The notes: generated from the sequence alone by a model not told the origin. A stretch of 50,346 nucleotides of DNA from an uncultured Pelagibacteraceae bacterium (GCA_902532595.1 CACAIN010000003.1:1-50346); one strand, 5' to 3'. Shown: positions 1-9,145, counted from the first letter of the stretch. Made by a program: numbers and translations.

Positions 1-1
1 T

Positions 2-991
2 GGAAAACCAAAAGGAAATAAATGGAGCTTTGATGAAGATAATCGAAAAAGACTTCCTAAAAATATTAAGATTCCAAGTATTTCCAAATTAAGTCATTCT
101 AAGCACACTAATGATTTAAAAAGGTTTGTTGATTTGAATTTTAGTGATCATCCTGGAAATACTAAAAATTTTTGGTTTCCTACTACTAGAAAAGATTCTC
201 ATAAAAAACTTGATGAATTTCTTAAAGAAAGAATAAAGCTGTTTGGTGATTACGAAGATGCTGTAAGTGAAAAATCAAACATAATGTTTCACAGTGCTTT
301 GAGCCCAATAATTAATATGGGACTTATAACACCTGAAGAACTTATCCTTAAATTAAGGAAAGTAGAAAATAAAGTTCCTATTAACTCTTTTGAGGGCTAC
401 GTCAGACAAATTATAGGATGGAGAGAATTTATGAGAGGTATTTATCAAAATTTTGATGGCAAATTAGATAAATCAAATTTTTTTAACCATAAACGAAAAA
501 TGAAAAAATCTTGGTATGATGGAACAACAGGCTTAGATCCGCTTGATTTCTCCATTAGAAATGCCGAACGTTTTGGATGGTCCCACCACATTGAGAGATT
601 AATGATACTATCCAATATAATGAATCTTTGTGAGATACATCCAAAACAAGTTTATAAATGGTTTATGGAAATGTTTGTTGACTCATCTGATTGGGTAATG
701 TCACCAAATGTTTACGGTATGGGTTTATTTAGTGATGGAGGGATTTTTGCAACAAAACCTTACATATGTGGATCTAGTTATTTTCTTAAAATGATGCATT
801 TCAAGAAAGGCACATGGTGTGATGTTATGGATGGACTGTACTGGAAATTTATTGATCGAAATAAAAGATTCTTTTTAAAAAATCCTCGACTAGCTATGAT
901 GGTTAGAGTTTCAGATAAAATGAGTAAAGATAGAAAAACAAGAATTTTTAAAGCAGCAAATAATTTTATTAAAGAAAACACTAATGGTTAA
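2..991 (+). CDS. Cryptochrome/photolyase family protein, FeS-BCP/PhrB-like, C-terminal part; 5' end truncated by window edge
   Basis: Frame is open from base 2 (GKPKGNKWSFDEDNRKRLPKN...), so the TTG start at 134 is artificial. The G-K-W-x-F-D-x-x-N-R-K motif, 'GYVRQIIGWREFMRGIY', 'ERFGWSHHIERLMILSNIMNLCEIHP' and 'WVMSPNVYGMGLFSDGG' are typical of this family. Confidence 0.9.
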   Translation, partial: GKPKGNKWSFDEDNRKRLPKNIKIPSISKLSHSKHTNDLKRFVDLNFSDHPGNTKNFWFPTTRKDSHKKLDEFLKERIKLFGDYEDAVSEKSNIMFHSALSPIINMGLITPEELILKLRKVENKVPINSFEGYVRQIIGWREFMRGIYQNFDGKLDKSNFFNHKRKMKKSWYDGTTGLDPLDFSIRNAERFGWSHHIERLMILSNIMNLCEIHPKQVYKWFMEMFVDSSDWVMSPNVYGMGLFSDGGIFATKPYICGSSYFLKMMHFKKGTWCDVMDGLYWKFIDRNKRFFLKNPRLAMMVRVSDKMSKDRKTRIFKAANNFIKENTNG

Positions 992-1334
992 AGTTTTTTT
1001 TAATAATTCTTGCAATATTTGTAGGACTGAAATTAATCATTATAAAAAGTTTTGTGATGAAGGAATAGAATGGATAGATGTGACAAGTAATCAAGAAGCC
1101 CAAAAAATAACTTCAAAGTCATATGAACAACTTTTAAGAAGGATGCATGTTATCAAAGATGGTAAATTAATTGATGGAGCAGAGTCATTTCTTATAATTT
1201 GGAAAAATATTCCAAAATATAATTTTTTATACAAAATTTTTAAATTTAAACCTTTGTTTTTTTTATTAAATATCTTTTACGAAATAGCGGCTTATTTCTT
1301 GTTTTTAAAGAATAAGCACCTTTTAAAAAAATGA
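984..1334 (+). CDS. DCC-family thiol-disulfide oxidoreductase-like protein (DUF393)
   Basis: N-terminal 'VFFNNSCNICRTEINHYKKFC' matches the DCC family start; overlaps the photolyase stop by 8 bp. Confidence 0.8.
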   Translation: MVKVFFNNSCNICRTEINHYKKFCDEGIEWIDVTSNQEAQKITSKSYEQLLRRMHVIKDGKLIDGAESFLIIWKNIPKYNFLYKIFKFKPLFFLLNIFYEIAAYFLFLKNKHLLKK

Positions 1335-1465
1335 AAAAAAATCAGCTTCCAAAAAAAATTTGCCCTATATGCAATAGATACTTTAGTTGGCGAAAGAAAT
1401 GGAAACTTAATTGGAATAAAGTTAAATATTGCTCAAAAAAATGTTCCAGATCTAATTTAATTTAA
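1331..1465 (+). CDS. DUF2256-type small zinc-ribbon-like protein (44 aa)
   Basis: Not in the supplied ORF track. Translated by hand: MKKNQLPKKICPICNRYFSWRKKWKLNWNKVKYCSKKCSRSNLI*. CPxCxRxFxWRKKW...VKYCSxxC is the DUF2256 signature. ATG overlaps the end of the DCC gene by 4 bp. Confidence 0.85.
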   Translation: MKKNQLPKKICPICNRYFSWRKKWKLNWNKVKYCSKKCSRSNLI

Positions 1466-2591
1466 AAGTAGATAGTATAATTGGGATATTTAACTTAAAG
1501 TTGAAATAACCTTTATTTGAAAATTTCCAACAAAACTCATCTTCTTTTCTAGTGATAAAATTTATCTTTAAACTATATTTTGTTTTCAAGTTATTTAAAA
1601 AAGAAAAATTTTCTCCAATTGTTGGATAGGCTACATCAAACTTATTGTATTTTTCAATAAAGCCTATAAAGCTGTTTTCATCTAATAATTCAGCTTCAAG
1701 TTTAGTGTCCTTTAACTGTGATATTAAAATCTTTTTTTTAAAATCTAATACCTTTAAGTCTAATTTTAAACTCCTAACTTTATTATCTGGTAAAATGAAA
1801 TATATTTTTTTATAATTTTTTAGCTCGAAAGACTCGATATGAGTCTCATTATCAAAAACAATTAAATGATCATTTAAATCCTCATTCTTACTAATTTGAA
1901 TAGGAGAAATTTTATAATCCCTTTTGTCTATAATTGGTAAAGCAGTTTCATTTAACTTTATATTTTTATACTTATTATTTGTAAATTTGCTTATATTCCA
2001 AGATTTTGCTAAATAATTTTTACCCTTGGTTTGAATACCTGCAACCCAACGCCAACTTAGTGTATTAGATGCTGCGTCTCCATCAAATAAATATTTCATA
2101 AAAAATTCTGCTCCTTTTTGCCAAGGCAAACCTAAAGTAAATATCCAGATGCTAGCAAACAACATTCTTGTATGATTATGCAAATAATTATAATTTTTGA
2201 GTTCTTTAACCCAGTCATTAAAACACTCTATATCTGTTTCACCTTTAATAGCTCTAAAATACTTTTCATCTTCTTTAATTGCTTTTAAATCCTCTACAAA
2301 ATCTGACCAAACTTTAGGTCTTAATTCAAGCCAACCTTTCCAATAAACTCTCCAAAATATTTCTTGAATGTATTTATCTACTTTTTGAAAAGGATGTTTT
2401 GATAATACTTTTTTTGCAGTCTCATACTCTGTAATAAGTCTATGAGTTATATATGGTGATAAGCAGGAAACATTCTTTCTATTATTTACTCCATAATCAT
2501 AACTTCTTTTTGAGTTATAGTTTAAGATATCATTTTCGATGAAATAAATAAGTTGATTTAATGCACCTTGTCTAGAAGTTTCAAAATTCAT
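1452..2591 (-). CDS. Photolyase/cryptochrome-type FAD-binding domain protein with FAD domain at the N-terminus and an alpha/beta-like C-terminal region
   Basis: 'SCLSPYITHRLIT', 'EIFWRVYWKGWLE', 'YLHNHTRMLFASIWIFTLGLPWQKGAEFFMKYLFDGDAASNTLSWRWVAGIQTKGK' match the photolyase FAD-domain core within the first ~200 aa; no N-terminal antenna domain precedes it. Confidence 0.8.
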   Translation of the reverse strand: MNFETSRQGALNQLIYFIENDILNYNSKRSYDYGVNNRKNVSCLSPYITHRLITEYETAKKVLSKHPFQKVDKYIQEIFWRVYWKGWLELRPKVWSDFVEDLKAIKEDEKYFRAIKGETDIECFNDWVKELKNYNYLHNHTRMLFASIWIFTLGLPWQKGAEFFMKYLFDGDAASNTLSWRWVAGIQTKGKNYLAKSWNISKFTNNKYKNIKLNETALPIIDKRDYKISPIQISKNEDLNDHLIVFDNETHIESFELKNYKKIYFILPDNKVRSLKLDLKVLDFKKKILISQLKDTKLEAELLDENSFIGFIEKYNKFDVAYPTIGENFSFLNNLKTKYSLKINFITRKEDEFCWKFSNKGYFNFKLNIPIILSTFKLN

Positions 2592-2842
2592 TAATCTTCG
2601 TCATCTCTCCAATCATCGATATACAATTTCCAGCAAGCAAAAGCTACGCAGGGTATACCAATACAAAATCCGAGGAGTACTCCATTTTCTTTTCCTAAAA
2701 ATAAAGATCCATAATGTGCACTTAAAATTGGAGGAATTACAAGTATACTTCCTATAATTATATAACGATATATAAACGGAGGACGTTTCAAATTGTGTTT
2801 CCTTGGTCTACAGGTAGAGACACTGCTGATGTATACCAGCAA
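2591..2842 (-). CDS. Small membrane protein, hypothetical (start uncertain; an internal TTG may be the true start)
   Basis: Hydrophobic segments 'YIIIGSILVIPPILSAHYG' and 'GVLLGFCIGIPCVAFACW'; called start overlaps the upstream gene by 55 bp, so the true start is probably downstream. Confidence 0.5.
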   Translation of the reverse strand: MLVYISSVSTCRPRKHNLKRPPFIYRYIIIGSILVIPPILSAHYGSLFLGKENGVLLGFCIGIPCVAFACWKLYIDDWRDDED

Positions 2843-3243
2843 TTTTTACAATTATCATCACTACCTTTTTTAACATGCCATTCATAGAAAAATAACTTCT
2901 TATCATCTGTTAAGATTTCAATTCTATATACATAAACGTTAGGGCTATTTGTTATAAGTTTTATCTTATGTGAAGAATGATTGATTAGATATTTATATTG
3001 CTGACCATAAATCATAATTCTAAATCTCTCATAAGGTCCGGTAATTTTTTTATTATCAGGATGAGCAAAAAGCCAAGTTTGTTTTATACCTTGATCTTTT
3101 TCATCATTATTCTTAAGTCCTATAAGCTGAATCTTAACTACATCGTATGGATCAAATTTTTTACTTGGTTTAATCAATTCCGCATTAAGTTGGCCAAAAT
3201 AAAATATGAATATACAAAAGATTATAATTTTTTTTAATTCCAT
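2788..3243 (-). CDS. Secreted hypothetical protein (signal peptide)
   Basis: N-terminal 'MELKKIIIFCIFIFYFGQLNAE' looks like a signal peptide; overlaps msrA by 10 bp. Confidence 0.6.
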   Translation of the reverse strand: MELKKIIIFCIFIFYFGQLNAELIKPSKKFDPYDVVKIQLIGLKNNDEKDQGIKQTWLFAHPDNKKITGPYERFRIMIYGQQYKYLINHSSHKIKLITNSPNVYVYRIEILTDDKKLFFYEWHVKKGSDDNCKNCWYTSAVSLPVDQGNTI

Positions 3244-3857
3244 ATTTTATTTAATACCTCTTCTCTTTGACAAGCTTTTTTATAAGTAAGATACCTTAAA
3301 AAATTTTTTTGATAATAATCTTGATGGTGATCTTCAGCTTTATAAAATTTATCAAACTTCCACAGCATTGTTACAACTTTAGAATTAAATCTTTTTTCCA
3401 CTTCAAAAACAGAGTTTTGAATAATTTTCTTTTGCTTATTATTCTTAAAAAAAATAACTGATCTATAGCTTTTTCCCTTATCACAAAATTGGCCATATTT
3501 ATCAAATGGATCAATATTTTTCCAAAAAACGTTTACTAATGATTCATAAGATACCTTGTTAGGATCATATGTAATTTCTATCGTTTCTACATGTCCTGTA
3601 TCTTTATAAATGACATCTTTGTAGGTAGGATTTTTCATTTTTCCTCCTGAGTATCCTGAAATTGATTTAATAACTCCCTCGACTTTATCAAAAGACTCCT
3701 CCATACACCAAAAACAGCCACCAGCAAAATATGCTTTTTTGTAATTATAATTCTCATTTGACTTGCCGGTAGTTACTTTCAATTCTCCTGCTATTATTTG
3801 ATCGTAATAAATTAATGGGGTTTGGAAAATTAATATAAGTAAAATAATTTTTTTCAT
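3234..3857 (-). CDS. msrA: Peptide-methionine (S)-S-oxide reductase, probably exported
   Basis: 'AYFAGGCFWCMEESFDKVEGV', 'GYSGG', 'GHVETIEITYDP', 'YRSVIFF', 'AEDHHQDYY'; hydrophobic N-terminus. Confidence 0.95.
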   Translation of the reverse strand: MKKIILLILIFQTPLIYYDQIIAGELKVTTGKSNENYNYKKAYFAGGCFWCMEESFDKVEGVIKSISGYSGGKMKNPTYKDVIYKDTGHVETIEITYDPNKVSYESLVNVFWKNIDPFDKYGQFCDKGKSYRSVIFFKNNKQKKIIQNSVFEVEKRFNSKVVTMLWKFDKFYKAEDHHQDYYQKNFLRYLTYKKACQREEVLNKIWN

Positions 3858-3908
3858 CCTCAGATTCTAAGATAGATTCAAGATATTAAAAGGTGTATCT
3901 TGTCCTAT

Positions 3909-4040
3909 ATGGAAGATTTACCAGACAATATTTGTGAAGAGTGTCAAAAAGAGGATGAAAGCGTAAATTCAAATTTTATTATTAGTGGATATAAGATTTG
4001 TGATAGTTGCAAATTATCTAAAACAATTTTTCCTGTCTAA
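3909..4040 (+). CDS. Micro-protein with two CxxC knuckles (43 aa), hypothetical
   Basis: Not in the supplied ORF track. MEDLPDNICEECQKEDESVNSNFIISGYKICDSCKLSKTIFPV*; two CxxC pairs suggest a zinc ribbon. Stop overlaps the convergent gene by 4 bp. Confidence 0.5.
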   Translation: MEDLPDNICEECQKEDESVNSNFIISGYKICDSCKLSKTIFPV

Positions 4041-4558
4041 ATTCCTTTAAAAAGAACAATAACTAAAAATAAGAAAAATGCCTGAAACAACCAGGCAACA
4101 ATTACAACTCCTAAAGCTTTCCACATGCTTTCATAATCTAAAGCAGATTTAACAGCTACAACCATACAAGCTAACATCCAAAATGCAGAACCAATAAAAG
4201 TTACGGTCATTAAGTCTGGGGTTACACCAAATACTCTGATTAAACCTGGGGCGCTGGAAAAACCAATTGTTCTTAACAACTCTCCATGATTACTTTTAGT
4301 TGTTGTTCCGCCAAATAATTTTACGCCTACAAAATAAATCACATAAGCCCATACATACCAACTTAATAATGATAAGACTGGAGCTAGTAAAAAATTAGAC
4401 ACTCCTAATTGTAAAGCTCCTACTCCAGCAGCTAAACTAGATAAAACTACTACCGCTCCTGCTTGAACAGTAGCTGACTTATCTTTTTCTACCTCTTCAT
4501 AAAGATCAACATCGATCTTGATCGCTCTAAATACCCTATCTAGAAAAATAGTAACCAT
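4037..4558 (-). CDS. Yip1-family-like integral membrane protein
   Basis: Polytopic hydrophobic protein with 'LLSWYVWAYVIYFVGVKLFGG' and 'LLRTIGFSSAPGLIRVFG', as in Yip1-domain proteins. Confidence 0.6.
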   Translation of the reverse strand: MVTIFLDRVFRAIKIDVDLYEEVEKDKSATVQAGAVVVLSSLAAGVGALQLGVSNFLLAPVLSLLSWYVWAYVIYFVGVKLFGGTTTKSNHGELLRTIGFSSAPGLIRVFGVTPDLMTVTFIGSAFWMLACMVVAVKSALDYESMWKALGVVIVAWLFQAFFLFLVIVLFKGI

Positions 4559-4607
4559 TTTTTTAATCCTTTAAAATGTATATAACTTAATTGCAGAAAA
4601 AATATAT

Positions 4608-5078
4608 ATGAAAATAAAAAAAAATTTTGAACCAATTGTATCAGGATTATCAGCAGCTATAGTTATTAGTATTCTTGCTTTTTTAACTTTAGAAACTTCT
4701 ACGGGAATATGGTTGATGTTTTCTTTTGGTGCTACTGTTTTTATAGCGTTTGTGCTTTATGACTTAGAAACTGCTCAACCAAAAAATATAATTTTTGGTC
4801 ATTTAGTATCAATACTAGTTGGAATTATATTTAACGAAACAATCGGAGTATCTTTTTATTCTTTAGGTTTATCAGTTGGGATAGCAGTAATTTTAATGGT
4901 GTACTTAAAGATAATGCATCCTCCTGCAGCCTCTAATCCTTTAGTTGCTTTATCTATGGATTTATCTTTTGATTTTGTCTTGTTCCCAGTCTTCGTTGGA
5001 ACAATTATAATAGTTTTGATGTCAATTTTGATTAATAGAATTATTTTAAAAAGAAAATACCCTAAAAGATTGTTTTAA
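4608..5078 (+). CDS. HPP family integral membrane protein
   Basis: 'MHPPAASNPLVAL' HPP motif in a polytopic membrane protein. Confidence 0.85.
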   Translation: MKIKKNFEPIVSGLSAAIVISILAFLTLETSTGIWLMFSFGATVFIAFVLYDLETAQPKNIIFGHLVSILVGIIFNETIGVSFYSLGLSVGIAVILMVYLKIMHPPAASNPLVALSMDLSFDFVLFPVFVGTIIIVLMSILINRIILKRKYPKRLF

Positions 5079-5089
5079 TTGTTAAATAA

Positions 5090-6193
5090 TTACAGAACGT
5101 AAGGTTCGGGTCTTTTTCTATTTTCTAATACTCTCTCTATAGCAAAAGCATTTAGGTCTATTGATTGATAGGATCCTGTAGTAATTAATTCAGTTAATGC
5201 TCTGCCTATTCCAGGGGCTTGCATTAAACCTCTGCCTGTAAAACCTGAAGCCATATATAAGTTCTCATACTTTGGATGTTTACCAACCACTGCGTTGTTA
5301 TCCAATTTATTACAATCATAATAACCAGCCCAAGCTCCGGTTAGTTTTAATTCTTCAAAAATAGGCACTCGTTTTGCTAAAGCTGGCCAAACTAATTCCT
5401 CAAAATGATTCCAGTCTGGCTCTAAATCTTTGGCATTAAATGATGAGATTGGTGATCCTGCTAAATATTCTTTTCCTTCAGGTCTCCAATAAACACCGGT
5501 GGTAAAATCAGAAGTTAGAGGCATGTCAGGTATATGTTTGGGGCACTTAACTCTAAAAACTGTATGCTTCTGAGGCACTACAGGTATATCTTTTAATAAG
5601 TCATTTGTTAAATAACCTACAGCAGAAATAATAATTTTTGCTTTTATTTCAGAAATATTTTTTACTTCTCCTTTAATAAACTCAGCTCCTAATTCTATTG
5701 CTTTATTTTTAAGTGCGCTATGAAACAAATGTGGATCAATCCAACCTTCCATTTTATCATCTGTGTAAGTAAAGGTTTCTATATCATCATCATTAATATA
5801 GGGAAAAATTTTTTTAAGATCTGATCCTTTTGTATTTTTTGTCCCAGCTTCACATGCTTCATGGTTCTTTAAAGCCTCATACTGTTCTTCGGCGTGTTTA
5901 GATCCGAATAAAAATAAATAACCATTTGGAACTATGCTGGCTGTAGGATTGGGATTCTTTTCTGTTTTTAGTAATTCTGGAATTTTAAAAATAAACTCTC
6001 TAGCAAATTTTCCTAATAAAATGTTTTCTTTTTGAAAAAATTGCCTTCTGAAACCACCAAGAGATAAAGGAAATGATGCAGATTTATAAGTTGGGTCTTT
6101 CTCAATAACTTTAACTTTTCTTCCTTCTTTGGATAAAAAATAAGCTGTAGAGGCTCCTATTATTCCTCCTCCGATTATAACTACATCTTCCAT
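5090..6193 (-). CDS. FAD-dependent oxidoreductase, DAO family
   Basis: N-terminal 'VVIIGGGIIGASTAYFLSKEG' dinucleotide fold; C-terminal 'YMASGFTGRGLMQAPGIGRALTELI'. Confidence 0.85.
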   Translation of the reverse strand: MEDVVIIGGGIIGASTAYFLSKEGRKVKVIEKDPTYKSASFPLSLGGFRRQFFQKENILLGKFAREFIFKIPELLKTEKNPNPTASIVPNGYLFLFGSKHAEEQYEALKNHEACEAGTKNTKGSDLKKIFPYINDDDIETFTYTDDKMEGWIDPHLFHSALKNKAIELGAEFIKGEVKNISEIKAKIIISAVGYLTNDLLKDIPVVPQKHTVFRVKCPKHIPDMPLTSDFTTGVYWRPEGKEYLAGSPISSFNAKDLEPDWNHFEELVWPALAKRVPIFEELKLTGAWAGYYDCNKLDNNAVVGKHPKYENLYMASGFTGRGLMQAPGIGRALTELITTGSYQSIDLNAFAIERVLENRKRPEPYVL

Positions 6194-6195
6194 AA

Positions 6196-6660
6196 CTAAT
6201 TCAAGTAAAAGATAGCTCCATTAAGTATTAAAGCGTAAGATGACCATAGCAAATAAGGTATCATTAGTAAAAAACTAATTCTATTAACATGGTAATAAAT
6301 TCTCATTAACCAAATTATAAAAATTAATATTATCCCCAAGTCAATTAAAGCAACAAAGATTTGATGAAAACCAAAAAATATAACACTCCACATACTGTTA
6401 AAAAATAAGTGTATAAAGTAAATCTGCAAAATCTTTTTATCAGAGGTTTGTTTCCAAGCTGACCAAGCCGCTATTGACATAAATATGTACAAGGTAGTCC
6501 AAACAGGTCCAAAAACCCAGCTTGGAGGATTAAAACTTGGTAAAAGAATTTCTGAATACCATGGTTCTTTAAAAGAAGAAGTGACAAAACTTCCAATACC
6601 AGAAGCCAAAAAAGTAATTATAAGTATTAATCCTAAAGATAAATATTTATTTTTAGTCAT
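6196..6660 (-). CDS. tspO: TspO/MBR family tryptophan-rich sensory protein
   Basis: 'WYSEILLPSFNPPSWVFGPVWTTLYIFMSIAAWSAWK' and 'LLWSSYALILNGAI'. Confidence 0.92.
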   Translation of the reverse strand: MTKNKYLSLGLILIITFLASGIGSFVTSSFKEPWYSEILLPSFNPPSWVFGPVWTTLYIFMSIAAWSAWKQTSDKKILQIYFIHLFFNSMWSVIFFGFHQIFVALIDLGIILIFIIWLMRIYYHVNRISFLLMIPYLLWSSYALILNGAIFYLN

Positions 6661-6681
6661 ATAATAAGATATAACTAATTT

Positions 6682-7434
6682 ATGGTAGAAAATCAGAAAA
6701 AAGTCTGGATCACTGGAGCTAGTAGCGGTATTGGCAGATCAACAGCAGAGAAATTTGCTAAAGAAGGATGGCAAGTCGCTATATCTGCTAGAAGAAAAGA
6801 AATGCTGGACGATATAGCAAAAAATCAAAACATAACTTCTTATCCTTTAGATGTTTTAAATGAAGATGATTGCAAAAATACATTTAAGAAAATCTTATTA
6901 GATTTTAATACAATTGACCTTTGTATTTTTTGTAGTGGTACTTACGATCCGAAAAAAGAAAAAGAGATAGATATAAAACAGAATAAATTCGTTATGAATG
7001 TAAATTATTTTGGAGTATTGCATTGTGTTAAAGCAGCAGAAAAATATTTTAAAGAAAGAAAAAACGGTCATATTTCAATAGTTTCTTCGATAGCTGGATA
7101 TCGAGGATTACCAAATTCAAGTGGTTATGGTCCTTCTAAAGCAGCTCTAAATAATTTCGCTGAAAGCATCTATTTTGATTTTAAAAAATATAATGTTAGA
7201 GTTTCAGTAATATCTCCAGGATTTATTAAAACACCTTTGACTGACAAAAATGATTTCCCTATGCCATTTTTAAGATCTGTGGAATTTGCATCAGAAAAAA
7301 TCTATACGGGGCTTACAAGGTCAAACTCTTTTGAAATTCATTTTCCAAAGCAGTTAACTTTAATTTTGAAATTTTTGAGATTATTACCTTATAAAATTTA
7401 TTTATTTTTAATATATAAATTATATAAACGTTAA
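6682..7434 (+). CDS. Short-chain dehydrogenase/reductase
   Basis: 'VWITGASSGIGRSTAEKFAKEGWQVAISARR', catalytic Ser plus 'YGPSKAALNNFAES'. Confidence 0.9.
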   Translation: MVENQKKVWITGASSGIGRSTAEKFAKEGWQVAISARRKEMLDDIAKNQNITSYPLDVLNEDDCKNTFKKILLDFNTIDLCIFCSGTYDPKKEKEIDIKQNKFVMNVNYFGVLHCVKAAEKYFKERKNGHISIVSSIAGYRGLPNSSGYGPSKAALNNFAESIYFDFKKYNVRVSVISPGFIKTPLTDKNDFPMPFLRSVEFASEKIYTGLTRSNSFEIHFPKQLTLILKFLRLLPYKIYLFLIYKLYKR

Positions 7435-7955
7435 TCTTTAACGAACATAACTGTAAGTTCAGCAACTTTAAACCCAAACTTTGACAATGTTGCTCTATTA
7501 ATAGCTACTCTTTCATCTTGTTTAAAAATCCAATCATCAAAGGTAATTTTAATTTCTTTGCCCTTTACAGGAACCAATAAAACATACTCAAATTTAAATG
7601 CAGGTCCATAAGAAAAACCTTTAGCTGTTCCAACTACATCCCCAGCTGTTCCTTCATAGTTATGTTCATCTATTTTATTAATTTTCCACTGTCTTGTTTG
7701 AACTTCGCCATCTGACCAATTAAATTTTTCATCAAGAATTAATTGTTTTCCGTCCCACTTGCCATTTAAATCTGCAGAAAATTGTCTAGTGACTTTGCCA
7801 AAACGATTTTGGAGAATTCCCCATGCTTTAACATTACCTGATAAATAATCCTCAATAATTAATCTTGGCTTTTGGTCTTTAAAATCTATTGGTTTCATAT
7901 TGCTTGAGCATCCAGTTAAAAAAAAAAATAATATTAAAACAAATACTTTTTTCAT
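7431..7955 (-). CDS. DUF3833-family lipoprotein
   Basis: Lipobox 'FFFLTGCSS'; 'KAWGILQNRFGKVTRQFSADLNGKWDG...LDEKFNWSDGEVQTRQW' is typical of DUF3833. Confidence 0.8.
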   Translation of the reverse strand: MKKVFVLILFFFLTGCSSNMKPIDFKDQKPRLIIEDYLSGNVKAWGILQNRFGKVTRQFSADLNGKWDGKQLILDEKFNWSDGEVQTRQWKINKIDEHNYEGTAGDVVGTAKGFSYGPAFKFEYVLLVPVKGKEIKITFDDWIFKQDERVAINRATLSKFGFKVAELTVMFVKD

Positions 7956-9145
7956 GCCGGTTGTCTATTAGACATAGAAAATTGAATCAAGTCTATATTT
8001 TTGGCTTTAAATCCAGCTTCACAATAACATAAATAAAATTCCCACATTCTTTTAAAATATTCATCAAAACCTAGAGGTGAAATATTATCCCATGTTTTAA
8101 AAAAATTATTTTTCCATGTTAAAAGTGTTTTCGCATAATCATCTGAATAAGAGTTAATTTTTTCTAATCCTAATTGATTTTTCTTAGCTAATTTTTTAAT
8201 ATAATTTACAGAAGGCAAAAAACCACCTGGAAAAATATACTTCTGGATAAAATCTTCTTCAACCCTGTAACGATCAAATAAATTATCACTTATTGTAATT
8301 CCTTGAATAGCTGCATGCCCATTAGATCTAAGAGAATTTTTGATTGTTCTGAAATATTGATCTAGATATTTTTCTCCTACAGCTTCTATCATTTCTATTG
8401 ATGCTATGTTGTCATATCTATCTTTTAAGTCTCTGTAATCTAAAAACATAACATTGACTTTATTATTTAAATTATTTTTAAATATTCTTTTTTTTGTATA
8501 CTCATATTGTTTTTTAGAAATTGTAATACAATCAATCATAACATCTCGTCTTTTAGCAAGATATTCTGAAAATCCACCCCAACCACATCCGATTTCTAAA
8601 ATTTTATTTCCATCTTCAATGTGAAGCAAATCAATTAACTTTTGATACTTATTTTTCTGAGCAGTTTCTAAATCATCATGATCATTTTCGTATATCGCAC
8701 TTGAATAAGTTAGAGATTTATCTAACCAATTTGAAAAAAACTCATTACCAAGATCATAATGTTTAGAAATATATTTTAAACTATTAGATTTTGTATTTGA
8801 TGCAAAAATTCTTTTTAAAACATTTTTTATTGTTTGCAATCCTACGCTTCCAGAAAATGAGTGAATAAGTTTAATATTTTTTGCTGTGAGCTCAATCAAA
8901 TTTGTTAAATTATTTGAATAAAAATCTTTATTCATATGGGCCTCTCCTAAAGCAGAACTTCCTCCTAAAATAATGTTTAGATAAAAATTAGGATTAATTA
9001 TTTTAATGTCTGCACTAAAAGATTCTTGTAGATCTCCAAAATGATAAACTTGGCCATCATAATTTACCAACTTTAGATTGCCCTTTTTAATGGATCTCAA
9101 TTTGTTGAGAACAAATTTTTCTGAAATTTTAAATAGACTCATCAA
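7952..9145 (-). CDS. cfa: Cyclopropane-fatty-acyl-phospholipid synthase family SAM-dependent methyltransferase
   Basis: 'ISKHYDLGNEFFSNWLDKSLTYSSAIYE', 'KILEIGCGWGGFSEYLAKR', 'FIQKYIFPGGFLPS'. Confidence 0.9.
   Translation of the reverse strand: MMSLFKISEKFVLNKLRSIKKGNLKLVNYDGQVYHFGDLQESFSADIKIINPNFYLNIILGGSSALGEAHMNKDFYSNNLTNLIELTAKNIKLIHSFSGSVGLQTIKNVLKRIFASNTKSNSLKYISKHYDLGNEFFSNWLDKSLTYSSAIYENDHDDLETAQKNKYQKLIDLLHIEDGNKILEIGCGWGGFSEYLAKRRDVMIDCITISKKQYEYTKKRIFKNNLNNKVNVMFLDYRDLKDRYDNIASIEMIEAVGEKYLDQYFRTIKNSLRSNGHAAIQGITISDNLFDRYRVEEDFIQKYIFPGGFLPSVNYIKKLAKKNQLGLEKINSYSDDYAKTLLTWKNNFFKTWDNISPLGFDEYFKRMWEFYLCYCEAGFKAKNIDLIQFSMSNRQPA

Noticed and set aside
5090-6193. DAO-family FAD oxidoreductase as the missing L-2-hydroxyglutarate oxidase (LhgO) partner of the CsiD-like enzyme
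   Set aside because: It lacks the LhgO-typical N-terminal motif after the dinucleotide fold and is 34 kb away; looks like a generic DAO/FOXRED1-type protein.
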